From NCBI RefSeq assembly GCF_013155375.1, contig NZ_JABJQY010000001.1:1-64000 (forward strand): DNA of 64,000 nucleotides. Reading direction: 5' to 3'. The notes under the pieces were generated by a model. That model made no database searches. It was not told where the DNA came from and saw nothing but the letters and a program-made list of their open reading frames with translations. The stretch comes from Nocardioides sp. zg-1308. GTDB taxonomy: Bacteria > Actinomycetota > Actinomycetes > Propionibacteriales > Nocardioidaceae. The position numbers and the translations under genes are program-made. Shown piece by piece: positions 44,284 through 55,008 of the stretch. Each line of letters begins with the position of its first letter. The first letter of the stretch is position 1.

Positions 44284-46506
44284 TCAGCCGCCGAGCGCGG
44301 TGCGGACGGCGTGGGCCGCGGCCGCCGCCCTCTCCTCCGAGGGGCGCACCCCGCCCACCTCCTGGACGTAGAACACGTCGACCGCCTGCGGGCCCAGCGT
44401 GGAGACGTGCGCGGAGGCGACGGTGAGCCCGAGCCCGGCCAGGGTGGTGAGCACCCGGTGGACGACGCCGGGACGGTCGGAGGTGCGGATCTCGAGCACG
44501 AGCGAGGCGCGCGAGGCGTCCGGTCGGACCTCCACGATCGGCGGCAGCTCGTCCTCCCGCCGGGGCGGGAGGTCGGGCAGCTGCTGGGTGCCCTCGACGA
44601 CCCGGCGGATCCGCTCGCGCACCACGGCGGGGTCGAGGTAGGCGTCGGGAACCTCCCAGGCGCTGACGCCCCACTCCCCCTCGCCGTCGACCTGCGACCA
44701 GGCGCGGGCGGCGTGCACCGGCACCCGCATGGCGGCGAGCCCGCCCGCAACGGCGGCGAGCAGCCCCACGCGGTCGGCGGCGATGACCGTGACGGTCGCG
44801 CCCACCTCGTGCGGGGTGATCTCGACCGACACCGCCCCGGCCTCGCGGCGTACGACGTCCGGCACCGGCAGCGACTCGACGGGGACGACGTGGGCGATCT
44901 CGGCGCCGAGCGCGTGCGCGGCGCGCGACACGAGACGGTCGACCAGCGAGGCGCGCCAGGAGGTCCACGCGGCGGGCGACGCCGCCCGCGCGTCGGCCTC
45001 GGTGAGGGCGCGCAGGAGCTCCAGGCTCGCGGCGTCGGGCACGTGCGTGAGCAGCTCCGCGGTGGTCGCCGGGTCGTCCGGGTCGCGCGTGGTCGCGAGG
45101 TCGGCCAGCAGGAGGTGCCAGCGCACGAGGGACGCCACCACCTCGGAGTCGAGGTCGGTGAAGCCCATCCGGGCGACGACCTTGCGGGCTACCGGCTCCC
45201 CGGCGACCGAGTGGTCGTGGAGCGAGCCCTTGCCGATGTCGTGGAGCAGTGCCGCGACCAGCAGGAGGTCGGGCCGCCGGACGCCCCGGATCAGCGCGCC
45301 CGCCTCGGCGCAGGTCTCGACCACGTGGCGGTCGACGGTGAAGCGGTGGATGGCCGAGGCGTGGGGCAGCAGGCGGATCTGCTCCCACTCGGGGAGGAAG
45401 GTGGCGATGCCCTCCACCTCGTCGAGGGTCTCCCACACGGGCAGCAGGGCGGGGCCGCTGGCGAGCAGCCGGACCAGGGCGTCGCGCGCGGGCGCCGGCC
45501 AAGGCACCGGGAGCTCCGCGCCCTCGCGGACCAGCCGGGCGGCGGTCGTGGGCGCCAGCACGGCGTTTCGCCCGGCCGCCTCCGCGGCGGCCCGCAGCAG
45601 CAGGGTCGGGTCGTCACCCGGCCGGGTGCCTGCGTCCAGCACGACCTCGCCGCGCGAGAGGGCGATGCCGGGGGCGACGCGTTCGAGGGCGGGCGTGCGA
45701 CGCCCCTTCTCCCCCGTCGGGCGGACCAGCACCGCGTCGGTGCGCCGCCACGCCAGGCGCGAAAGGTGGCCGATCCGGCGGCCCAGGGAGCGCACGTGGC
45801 GCTGGGCGGCCTCGGCGTCGGCCAGGTCCAGCCGCTCGGCCAGCGGGCCCCACATCTCCGGGGCGATCCGGTCGCTGGGCCGCCCGGCGAGGTCGTGCAC
45901 CTCGTCGCGGACGTCGAGCAGCATCAGGCGCGCGGTCTCGAGCGCCGGCGTCGAGGCGTCCACCAGCCAGCTGGCCTCGATGGCCTTGAGCACGCCGGCG
46001 TCACGGAGGCCGCCCTCGGCCTCCTTCACGTCGGGCACCGCCACGTGCGCGAGCTCGCCGGTGACGCCGTGGCGCTTGCGGGTCATCGCCCGGAGGTCCG
46101 GCAGCCGGGTGCGGGCCTGGCGCCGCCAGTCGGCCAGCATGGTCGTGCGCAGCCGCAGGCTCAGGCCGGGGTCGCCGGCGAGGTGCCGGGCATCGAGGAG
46201 GCCGAGCGCCACCCGGAGGTCGGCCGCGGCCTCGAGCACCTCGCTCATCGAGCGCACCGAGTGGTCGAGGCGGCGCCCGGAGTCCCACAGCGGGTACCAC
46301 AGCGAGCTGCCCAGCTCACCGATCTCGACGTCGTCGTCGTGCACGAGCACCACGTCGAGGTCGGAGTGCGGCGCGAGCTCGCCGCGTCCGTAGCCGCCGA
46401 CGGCGACCAGGGCCACCCCGGAGGCGGGCCCGCCGGAGGCGGCGTACGCCTCGCGGCAGAGCTCGTCGGCCGAGGTGGCCCTGGTCTGTCGTCCTGCTGC
46501 GCTCAC
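44284..46506 (-). CDS. glnD: Protein-PII uridylyltransferase GlnD
   Basis: GlnD senses glutamine and modifies PII; in actinobacteria the related enzyme adenylylates it. The 740-residue protein has the nucleotidyltransferase motif GGYGRGELAPHSDLDVVL, a central HD domain with ALLHDIGKGSLHDHS, and two C-terminal ACT domains (EITPHEVGATVTVIAADRVG and LVLEIRTSDRPGV). It is shorter than the roughly 890-residue E. coli protein. It follows glnB by 25 bp in the conserved amtB-glnB-glnD order. Confidence 0.96.
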   Translation of the reverse strand: MSAAGRQTRATSADELCREAYAASGGPASGVALVAVGGYGRGELAPHSDLDVVLVHDDDVEIGELGSSLWYPLWDSGRRLDHSVRSMSEVLEAAADLRVALGLLDARHLAGDPGLSLRLRTTMLADWRRQARTRLPDLRAMTRKRHGVTGELAHVAVPDVKEAEGGLRDAGVLKAIEASWLVDASTPALETARLMLLDVRDEVHDLAGRPSDRIAPEMWGPLAERLDLADAEAAQRHVRSLGRRIGHLSRLAWRRTDAVLVRPTGEKGRRTPALERVAPGIALSRGEVVLDAGTRPGDDPTLLLRAAAEAAGRNAVLAPTTAARLVREGAELPVPWPAPARDALVRLLASGPALLPVWETLDEVEGIATFLPEWEQIRLLPHASAIHRFTVDRHVVETCAEAGALIRGVRRPDLLLVAALLHDIGKGSLHDHSVAGEPVARKVVARMGFTDLDSEVVASLVRWHLLLADLATTRDPDDPATTAELLTHVPDAASLELLRALTEADARAASPAAWTSWRASLVDRLVSRAAHALGAEIAHVVPVESLPVPDVVRREAGAVSVEITPHEVGATVTVIAADRVGLLAAVAGGLAAMRVPVHAARAWSQVDGEGEWGVSAWEVPDAYLDPAVVRERIRRVVEGTQQLPDLPPRREDELPPIVEVRPDASRASLVLEIRTSDRPGVVHRVLTTLAGLGLTVASAHVSTLGPQAVDVFYVQEVGGVRPSEERAAAAAHAVRTALGG

Positions 46507-46531
46507 GCGGCTGGTCCCGAGACGAGCACCA

Positions 46532-48198
<1,667 letters not shown>

Positions 48199-48401
48199 AG
48201 AACCTCCAGGAAACGTACGGGTGCGGTCCGCCTGGGCCATGACGCCGGTGTCATGCAGGGGTCCACTCGTTCGTCGGAAGCCTGCGGCGAGGAGGTTTCG
48301 CGGGGCCGCGACGGATGTTGCGCGCAGGCAACGGAATAGGCCGTCGTGTTACGGGTGTGTGAACAGGTCTGCCCGGGAGCCCGCCTTGTTAGGGTTCGGC
48401 C

Positions 48402-49346
48402 GTGTCCAGACTGGCCGTGATGGCGCACTACGACGTCGCCGGGGAGCTGCGACCGCACGTGCGTGGGCAGGTGGAGGCGCTGGCCGCCTCGGTGGACACC
48501 CTGCTGGTCTGCACGACCGCCCAGCTGCAGGACTCCGCCCGCGCCTGGCTGTCCGAGCGCGCGGTGGTGGTCGAGCGCGCCAACTACGGCTACGACTTCT
48601 TCAGCTACAAGGTCGGCCTCGACGCGGCCGGCGACCTCACGGCGTACGACGAGGTGGTGGTGTGCAACGACACCTACGTCTTCGCCCTCGACTCCTACGC
48701 GCCGGTGTTCGCGGAGATGGACACCCGGCCGTGCGACTTCTGGGGGCTCACGGGCGCCGAGCGCGTCGCGCCGCACATCCAGTCGTTCTTCATCGCCTTC
48801 CGGCCCTGGGTGGTGGGCTCGCGGGCCTTCACCACCTTCTGGGAGGAGATGGAGCCGATCTCCAAGCGGCGCCAGGTGATCCGCCGCTACGAGGTCGGCA
48901 TGTCGCGACGGCTCTACGAGGCCGGGTTCATCTCCGACACCTACTTCGTGGAGACCAGCGAGGACCGGCGCATCGCCCGGGAGCGGATGCGGTGGTGGGC
49001 GGCGCACCGCTCGCACTTCCCCCGCACCCGCGCCGAGGTCCGCGAGTGGCGCGAGCGCGCCAACGAGCCGTGGAACCCGGCGCGGAGCCTGGCCGACCGG
49101 GTCCTCGACAACGCCCGGCTGCCCTACGTCAAGATCGACACCCTGCGCTACGACCCCTACAACCTCGACGCCAAGCGGCTGCTCGAGCTGTGCGAGCGGC
49201 GCTTCCCCGAGCGCTTCGCCGGCGTGCGGGAGTTCCTCGAGGAGACCGCGCAGTACTACCCCCTGCGCGACACCGAGCGGCTGCTGCCGACCCCGCTGGC
49301 CCTCGAGCCGCTGTTCCCCCGCGTGAGGTACTCCGATGCGCGGTGA
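48402..49346 (+). CDS. Rhamnan synthesis F (RgpF)-like glycan protein
   Basis: A 314-residue protein with the RgpF-type pattern NYGYDFFSYKVGL, VVVCNDTYVF, DFWGLTGAERVAPHIQSFFIAFRPWV and FISDTYFVET. Related proteins are glycosyltransferases that extend rhamnose-glucose or similar cell-wall polysaccharides. It overlaps the following glycosyltransferase gene by 11 bp, so the two form one expression unit. The GTG or equivalent start at 48402 lies about 200 bp upstream-divergent from amtB. Confidence 0.85.
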   Translation: MSRLAVMAHYDVAGELRPHVRGQVEALAASVDTLLVCTTAQLQDSARAWLSERAVVVERANYGYDFFSYKVGLDAAGDLTAYDEVVVCNDTYVFALDSYAPVFAEMDTRPCDFWGLTGAERVAPHIQSFFIAFRPWVVGSRAFTTFWEEMEPISKRRQVIRRYEVGMSRRLYEAGFISDTYFVETSEDRRIARERMRWWAAHRSHFPRTRAEVREWRERANEPWNPARSLADRVLDNARLPYVKIDTLRYDPYNLDAKRLLELCERRFPERFAGVREFLEETAQYYPLRDTERLLPTPLALEPLFPRVRYSDAR

Positions 49347-52332
49347 GCGTCGCCACCAGGTGAGGCTCGACGACGCGACCGAGGTCCTGGTCGCGTCCGG
49401 GCTGGTCGACACCGACTACGTGGCCGCCCAGCTCGGCACGACGTTCGCCACGGTGCAGGAGGCGGCGCGTGCCGCCGTGGCCGCCGGTGACGTCTCCCCG
49501 CACCCGCTCTTCGAGGCGCAGTGGATCGGCCGGCGGCGCTCGTGGCAGCGCCTGGGCCAGCACCCGGTGCTGTGGTACGTCTCCGAGCGGCGCCGCCGCA
49601 ACCGGATCTCGCCGCACCCGCTGGTCGACCCGCGGATCATCTTCGCGGCCTACCCCGAGGCCCGGCACCACCCCTACGGCGCGCTGTCCTACTGGCTCTC
49701 GGTCTCCGGCGGCGGTACGCCGCTGCCCACCCGCATCCTGCCGCGGAAGGTGTCCTGGGCGACCTACCGCGCCGCCGCGATCGCCGCGGCCGCCGACTGG
49801 CGCGCGGAGGTGGTCCTCGAGCGGCCCGAGCTCGTCGGCCCCACCCCCGCCCTGCCGGATCGGCTCACCACCTCCCCCGCCGTGACGGTCGTGATGTCGG
49901 CCCAGGACGCCGGCCCCCTGGTCCACCAGACCGTCGCGTCGCTGCAGGCGCAGACCCTCACCGACTGGCACCTCGTCGCGGTCGACCGCGGCTCCCTCGA
50001 CGACACCGCCGCCGTCCTCCAGGGCGTCGCCGCCTTCGACGACCGGGTCACCGTGGTCCGCGAGGGCCGGTGCGGGCACGCCCAAGCGCTCAACGTCGCC
50101 CTCGAGCACAGCACCGCCGAGCACGTCGCCTTCCTGCCGCTGGGCCGCGAGTGGCTGCCGGAGATGCTCGAGGAGCTCCTCGCCCACGCGCACCACTCCG
50201 GCTCCTCCGCCGTGCTGGCGGGCGTCGGGGCGGTGGGCCGTTCCCGGCTCGAGCTCGTCGGCGGCCGCCCGGTCGACCTGGCCACCGCCCTGCTGAGGCG
50301 GACGGCCATCAAGGACGTCGGCGGCTTCGACGAGACCCTCGGCGCGTCGGTCGAGCGCGACCTGCTGCTGCGGCTCACGCGCGACCAGGAGCCGCTGCCG
50401 GTCGACGTACCCGTGCTCCGGCGGCCCGACCCGGTCCCCCACGGCTTCGGCGACGACTGGCGCTCCGCCGTCCTCGAGCGCCAGCTCGTCGACTGGGACG
50501 CCGTCGCGGCGCGCAAGACCTCCGAGGACCTCGTCAGCCACGTGCTGCCGGTGGGTCCCGAGCCGCGACGCACCGTCGAGTGGCTCAGCTCGGTGCCCCG
50601 GGACGGCTCGGAGCTGATCCTCGTCGGCGTCCGGCTGCGCCGCGCGCACCACGTGCTGGCTGCCAGCGTCGCCGCGGTCATCGCCGGGGCGCGCTTCGTC
50701 TCCGTCCCCGCCACCGTGTCGATGTCGGCGGCCCTCAACGCCGGCATCGCGCAGGCCGCCGGCAGCACCGTGCTGCTGGTCCGGCCCGAGGCGATGCCGC
50801 CGCGGCAGCCGATCGCCGAGCGCCTCGCCGAGGTGGTGCGCCAGCCGGACGTCGCGACGGCGCAGCCGCTGGTCGTCGACCTCGACGGCGTCGTCCTGAG
50901 TGCCGGCGCGCGCTTCAGCCGCGGCAACCCGCACCCGGAGCTGTTCCTGGCCGGCCTGCCCACCAGCGACGCCGTACGCATCGGGCAGAGCACCGTGGCC
51001 GCCCCCGCCGCACCCCTGGTGGCGCTGCGCACCGACACCGCCGTGGCGCTGCGCGGGGTCAGCCCGCGATTCCACTCCGTGCTCGCCGAGACCGACCTCG
51101 GGCTCCGGGCCGAACGGGCCGGCCTCGGCCGGTCGGTGGTCGTGCCCGACACGGTCATCACCTCCCGCACCCCCTACGCCGGCGACGAGGAGCTGATCGG
51201 GGCGATGGGCTCGCTGCGCGCGTCCGTCGAGTCGCTGCCCGACGGCGTGCCCGGGGCGCACGACGACCGGGCCCCCGACCTGCTGCTCCGCGCCGGGCTC
51301 GAGGTGACCGACCAGCGCAACCGCCGGGTCTCGGCCGACCCCGAGGACCGCACGGCCCCCTCCGTGCTGGTGCCCGAGCTGGTCGTACGCCCCGTCGACG
51401 GCATCCGCGAGTCCCCGCCCCGCCTGCGGTGGGCTGTCGACATCGCCGCGCCGGCCGCCCAGCGCGGTGACCGGTGGGGCGACACCTACTTCGCCCGCTC
51501 GCTGGCCGACGCGCTCGAGCGCCGCGGGCAGCACGTGGCCGTCGACCGCCGTGACGCCCGTGAGCGCGACTCACGCGACTTCGACGACGTGCTCCTCGTG
51601 CTGCGCGGCCTCGACCGGGTCGCGCCGCGTCCGGGGCTCCTCAACGTCGAGTGGATCATCAGCCACCCCGACATGCTCGCGCCCGAGGAGGTCGCCGGGT
51701 TCGACCTCGTCTACGCCGCGAGCACCACCTGGTCGGCGCGGATGACCAGGGAGTGGGGCACTCCCATCCAGCCGCTGCTGCAGTGCACCGACACCCGGTG
51801 GTTCCACCCCGACCGCGCGGAGCCCGACACCGGTCCGGCCCTGCTCTTCGTCGGCAACTCGCGCGGCGTCTACCGCTACGCCGTGCGCAGCGCGCTCGCG
51901 ATCGGTGCGGACCTCACCCTCCACGGCAACGACTGGACCGAGTTCGTCGAGCGCGACCAGATCGCGTCCGGTGGCGTCGCCAACGAGGAGGTCGGCGTCC
52001 TCTACGCCTCGGCCGGCATCGTCCTCAACGACCACCACCTCGACATGCGCCGCGACAGCTTCGCCTCCAACCGGCTCTTCGACGCCGCGGCGTGCGGTGC
52101 CCGGATCCTCAGCGACCGCATCGACGGCCTGGAGGAGACCTTCTCCGGGCTGGTGCTCCCCTTCGACAACGAGCACGAGCTCGCCCGGCTCGTGCAGCCG
52201 CCCTACGACGCCTTCCCCGACAACGAGACCCGCCGCCGCATCGCGACGCGGATCATCGCCGAGCACAGCTTCGACAAGCGCGCCGAGACGCTGATCGACG
52301 ACGCCGTACGCCTCCTCCTCGCCCGCCGCTGA
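49336..52332 (+). CDS. Large two-domain glycosyltransferase (GT2 plus CgeB-like)
   Basis: A 998-residue cytoplasmic enzyme. Residues about 1-170 are helical with an unrecognised RgpF-neighbour-type region. Residues about 175-400 form a GT2 domain (VTVVMSAQDAGPLVHQTVASLQAQTL, then DRGSLDDT). A middle section (about 400-680) repeats a GT2-like organisation. Residues about 690-998 are a CgeB-like GT-B domain (LLFVGNSRGVYRYAVR, EVGVLYASAGIVLNDHHLDMRR, RLFDAAACGARILSD). Such multi-domain enzymes can add more than one sugar. With the preceding gene it probably builds a surface polysaccharide; acceptor and sugars unknown. Confidence 0.88.
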   Translation: MRGERRHQVRLDDATEVLVASGLVDTDYVAAQLGTTFATVQEAARAAVAAGDVSPHPLFEAQWIGRRRSWQRLGQHPVLWYVSERRRRNRISPHPLVDPRIIFAAYPEARHHPYGALSYWLSVSGGGTPLPTRILPRKVSWATYRAAAIAAAADWRAEVVLERPELVGPTPALPDRLTTSPAVTVVMSAQDAGPLVHQTVASLQAQTLTDWHLVAVDRGSLDDTAAVLQGVAAFDDRVTVVREGRCGHAQALNVALEHSTAEHVAFLPLGREWLPEMLEELLAHAHHSGSSAVLAGVGAVGRSRLELVGGRPVDLATALLRRTAIKDVGGFDETLGASVERDLLLRLTRDQEPLPVDVPVLRRPDPVPHGFGDDWRSAVLERQLVDWDAVAARKTSEDLVSHVLPVGPEPRRTVEWLSSVPRDGSELILVGVRLRRAHHVLAASVAAVIAGARFVSVPATVSMSAALNAGIAQAAGSTVLLVRPEAMPPRQPIAERLAEVVRQPDVATAQPLVVDLDGVVLSAGARFSRGNPHPELFLAGLPTSDAVRIGQSTVAAPAAPLVALRTDTAVALRGVSPRFHSVLAETDLGLRAERAGLGRSVVVPDTVITSRTPYAGDEELIGAMGSLRASVESLPDGVPGAHDDRAPDLLLRAGLEVTDQRNRRVSADPEDRTAPSVLVPELVVRPVDGIRESPPRLRWAVDIAAPAAQRGDRWGDTYFARSLADALERRGQHVAVDRRDARERDSRDFDDVLLVLRGLDRVAPRPGLLNVEWIISHPDMLAPEEVAGFDLVYAASTTWSARMTREWGTPIQPLLQCTDTRWFHPDRAEPDTGPALLFVGNSRGVYRYAVRSALAIGADLTLHGNDWTEFVERDQIASGGVANEEVGVLYASAGIVLNDHHLDMRRDSFASNRLFDAAACGARILSDRIDGLEETFSGLVLPFDNEHELARLVQPPYDAFPDNETRRRIATRIIAEHSFDKRAETLIDDAVRLLLARR

Positions 52333-52350
52333 GCCGGGGGCCGGGGCGCC

Positions 52351-52520
52351 TCACACGTGTCCGAGATGTGGCCCTCGCCCGGGGTCGCCTGGGGCGGCGG
52401 CTGGGACACGTGTCCGAGATGTGACCCTCGCCCGGGTCGGCCGGGGCCGCGTCGCGGACACGTGTCCGACTTCTGGCCCTCGCCCGAGGTCGCCCGGGGC
52501 AACATCTCGGACACGTGTCC
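52351..52520. repeat. Array of palindromic repeats with 52-53 bp period
   Basis: Four palindromic cores built on ACACGTGT start at 52351, 52404, 52456 and 52509; three are the full palindrome GGACACGTGTCC. The first two are followed by CGAGATGTG and CCCTCGCCCG, and the third by a variant of it. The last is preceded by ACATCTC, the inverted version of that flank. The array occupies the gap between the plus-strand glycosyltransferase gene and the minus-strand ftsY, where both transcripts end. Function unknown. Confidence 0.88.
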
Positions 52521-52550
52521 GGCCCGCGGAGCAGCCGAGCGCCCAGCCCC

Positions 52551-53696
52551 TCAGCCCAGGAGCGCGTCGACGAAGGCGGCGGGGTCGAAGGGGGCCATGT
52601 CGTCGGGCCCCTCGCCGAGTCCGACGAGCTTGACGGGTACGCCGAGCTCGCGCTGCACCTGCACGACGATGCCGCCCTTGGCGGACCCGTCGAGCTTGGT
52701 GAGGACGATGCCGGTGACGTCGACGATCTCGCTGAACACCCGGGCCTGGATCAGGCCGTTCTGGCCGGTGGTGGCGTCGAGCACCAGCAGCACCTCGGTG
52801 ACAGGTGCCTGCTTCTCGATGACGCGCTTGACCTTGCCGAGCTCGTCCATCAGGCCTGCCTTGTTCTGCAGGCGGCCGGCGGTGTCGACCAGGACGGTGT
52901 CGATGCCGTTCTCCGTGCCGTGCTTGACCGCCTCGAACGCGACGCTGGCGGGGTCGCCGCCCTCGGGGCCGCGCACCACCTCGACGCCTACACGCTCGCC
53001 CCAGGTCGCGAGCTGGTCGACGGCCGCGGCGCGGAAGGTGTCGGCCGCACCGAGGGTCACCGTGAGGTCCTCGGCGACGAGGATGCGGGCGATCTTGCCG
53101 ACGGTGGTGGTCTTGCCGGCGCCGTTGACTCCCACGACCAGCACGACGCCGGGCCGGCCGTCGGTGCCGGTCACCTGGACGCGGCGGTCCATGTCGGTGC
53201 CGACGAGCTCGATCAGCTCCTCGCGCAGCACCGCCCGGGTGTCCAGCGCCTGGCCGCCCTCCACCCGCAGCCGGGTGCGCAGCCGCTCGACCAACGCCTG
53301 CGTGGGGGCGACGCCGACGTCGGCGGTGAGGAGCGTGTCCTCGATCGCCTCCCACGTGTCCTCGTCGAGCCGGTCACGGCTCAGCAGCGCCAGCAGGCCC
53401 TTGCCCAGGCCGCCCTGCGAGCGCGACAGCCGCTGCCGCAGGCGCACCAGCCGCGAGGCCGTGCTCTCCGGCTTCTCGATCGCCGGGGGCTCCTCGACGA
53501 GGGTCCCGGTGGTGTCGACCGCGGGCTCCGGTGGCGCCTCGGTGGCGACGTCGGTGTCGCTCGGGGGCGGGACGATGACGTCCGTGCCGCCGGCCGGCGG
53601 CTGGACGCCACGGCGTCGCCCGGAGGTCAGCAGCCCGGCGAGCGTGATGACGCCGACGACCGCGATGCCGATGATCAGATAGAGCCAGTCACCCAT
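52551..53696 (-). CDS. ftsY: Signal recognition particle receptor FtsY
   Basis: The 381-residue receptor pairs with Ffh. It begins with a membrane helix (LYLIIGIAVVGVITLAGLL), followed by an acidic linker of about 60 residues and the NG domains: GVNGAGKTTTVGKIA, ADTFRAAAVDQL, DTAGRLQNK and TKLDGSAKGG. Such a hydrophobic N-terminus is typical of actinobacterial FtsY. Downstream of the smc region, as in mycobacteria, but separated from smc here by four genes. Confidence 0.97.
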   Translation of the reverse strand: MGDWLYLIIGIAVVGVITLAGLLTSGRRRGVQPPAGGTDVIVPPPSDTDVATEAPPEPAVDTTGTLVEEPPAIEKPESTASRLVRLRQRLSRSQGGLGKGLLALLSRDRLDEDTWEAIEDTLLTADVGVAPTQALVERLRTRLRVEGGQALDTRAVLREELIELVGTDMDRRVQVTGTDGRPGVVLVVGVNGAGKTTTVGKIARILVAEDLTVTLGAADTFRAAAVDQLATWGERVGVEVVRGPEGGDPASVAFEAVKHGTENGIDTVLVDTAGRLQNKAGLMDELGKVKRVIEKQAPVTEVLLVLDATTGQNGLIQARVFSEIVDVTGIVLTKLDGSAKGGIVVQVQRELGVPVKLVGLGEGPDDMAPFDPAAFVDALLG

Positions 53697-53708
53697 GGCG
53701 CCATCCTT

Positions 53709-54596
53709 TCAGAGGCGCGTGAGGCGCTGCAGCCGGGTGATCACCCGGTGCCGTCGCCGCGGCGTGACCTCCTCGAGCCGGGCTCGCAGGGCGTCGCGCG
53801 TGGCCGCGAGGCGGTCACCGCGGGCGCGGGCCCGCTCGAACCCGTCCTGCACGTGCGCCAGCTCGGCGAGCAGGGCGTCGAGGGCCGCGGTCAGCCCCGA
53901 CGCGGTCGCGCCGGCCACCATCGGGGCGGCCGTCCCCCGCCCCGGACCCGCGATCCAGACGACCTCGTGCGGCATCAGCCTGAACCACCGCACGGCCGCC
54001 TCGCCCAGGAGCGCAGGCGGGGTCACCCGGACCGACGAGAGTCCGGCGGCCGAGAGCCGGTCGTCGAAGTCGTCGCCGTACCAGCGGACGTGGTCGCGCT
54101 GGCCGAAGCGGCGCTTGCACTCCTCCGGCGAGCACCCGAGGTCCTCCTCCGTCGCGACACCGACCCTGATCGGGACCTCGAGCAGCGCGATGCCGCGAGG
54201 ACTCAGCACGCGGGCGACCTCGCGCATCGCCGCGCCGTCGTCGGGCACGTGCTCGAGGACGTGGTAGCAGACGAGCAGGTCGACGGATCCGTCGCGCAGC
54301 GGCAGCCGGTCGATGCTGGCCAGGGCGTCGACCTCGCGGGCGTCGTAGCCGGCGTCGAGGCTGATCCGCCTCCGCGCCCCCAGCCGCTCGAGCAGGTGCG
54401 TCGACTGCTTCGACGGCGCGATCTCGACCACCAGGTCGAGGTCGCGCAGCCGCGGAGCGAGCGTCCCGAGCAGGAGGGAGAGGAACCGGTGCCGCTCCAG
54501 GCCGCCGCACCGCGGGCATGTCGCCCCGGGACGCCCGTCGGGGCCGGGGCGGAACGGCCGGTGCACCATCGCGTCGCACGCGGCGCAGTAGCTCAC
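53709..54596 (-). CDS. SAM-dependent methyltransferase with N-terminal zinc ribbon
   Basis: A 295-residue protein. A Cys4 zinc ribbon (YCAACDAM and CPRCGGLERHR) precedes a class I methyltransferase fold with VVEIAPSKQST, the acidic site and VLEHVPDDGAAMREVARVLSPRGI. The C-terminal 80 residues are basic and helical. GTG 54596 with GGAGG 5 bases upstream was preferred to GTG 54623. The substrate may be a glycan or small molecule, given the nearby glycosyltransferases; this is only a suggestion. Confidence 0.85.
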   Translation of the reverse strand: MSYCAACDAMVHRPFRPGPDGRPGATCPRCGGLERHRFLSLLLGTLAPRLRDLDLVVEIAPSKQSTHLLERLGARRRISLDAGYDAREVDALASIDRLPLRDGSVDLLVCYHVLEHVPDDGAAMREVARVLSPRGIALLEVPIRVGVATEEDLGCSPEECKRRFGQRDHVRWYGDDFDDRLSAAGLSSVRVTPPALLGEAAVRWFRLMPHEVVWIAGPGRGTAAPMVAGATASGLTAALDALLAELAHVQDGFERARARGDRLAATRDALRARLEEVTPRRRHRVITRLQRLTRL

Positions 54597-54716
54597 CGGG
54601 ACCTCCGGTCGTGAACCGGTCACGTCGGCAGGCTAGTGGCCCCGCCCCTCCAGCGGCGGTGCCGCGCCGAGGTCGCCACGAGGCGGAGGCCGCGTCACGA
54701 GCGGCTCACTGACGGC

Positions 54717-54893
54717 TCACTGCCGGCTCTCGCTGTCCTCCAGCGTCGGGAGCGTGTCGACACCCTTGCGCATCGCGCTGCCGAGCTGCGGCGCGACGGG
54801 CATCTCCTCGCCACGGTGGGGGTAGGCGACGTAGACGGCCACGGCAGCGGCGACGAGCACGCCGATGGTCATCATCACAACGATCGCGAGCAC
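54717..54893 (-). CDS. Small single-pass membrane protein, 58 residues
   Basis: GTG 54893 is preceded by GGAGG at good spacing and opens 58 residues: one membrane helix (VLAIVVMMTIGVLVAAAVAV), then a short polar domain with YPHRGEEMPVAPQLGSAM. The orientation is probably tail outside or inside with no clear rule. No family recognised. It lies between the methyltransferase and the thioesterase on the same strand. Confidence 0.7.
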   Translation of the reverse strand: MLAIVVMMTIGVLVAAAVAVYVAYPHRGEEMPVAPQLGSAMRKGVDTLPTLEDSESRQ

Positions 54894-55008
54894 GGGGATC
54901 CTCCGAGGTGGTCCGAGCAGGTGGTTCGAGCAGGGACCTCCACCGTGACACACCCCGACCGCCGGACCGGCACCGGCGAGGGACCTCGGCGCGTCGCCGT
55001 GGCGGGCG

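Noticed and set aside
48342..48366. GlnR-like box upstream of amtB (GTTAC with a GTGAAC-like half site)
   Set aside because: Only one half matches the nitrogen regulator consensus and the spacing is off by one, so it is not listed as a site.
49129..51534. 801-residue minus-strand ORF opposite the glycosyltransferase
   Set aside because: Antisense to a gene with clear GT motifs; Arg/Gly/Val-rich translation typical of a GC shadow frame.
52351..52520. CRISPR array
   Set aside because: The period is about 53 bp but the sequence between cores is itself repeated and not unique spacer sequence, and there are no cas genes.
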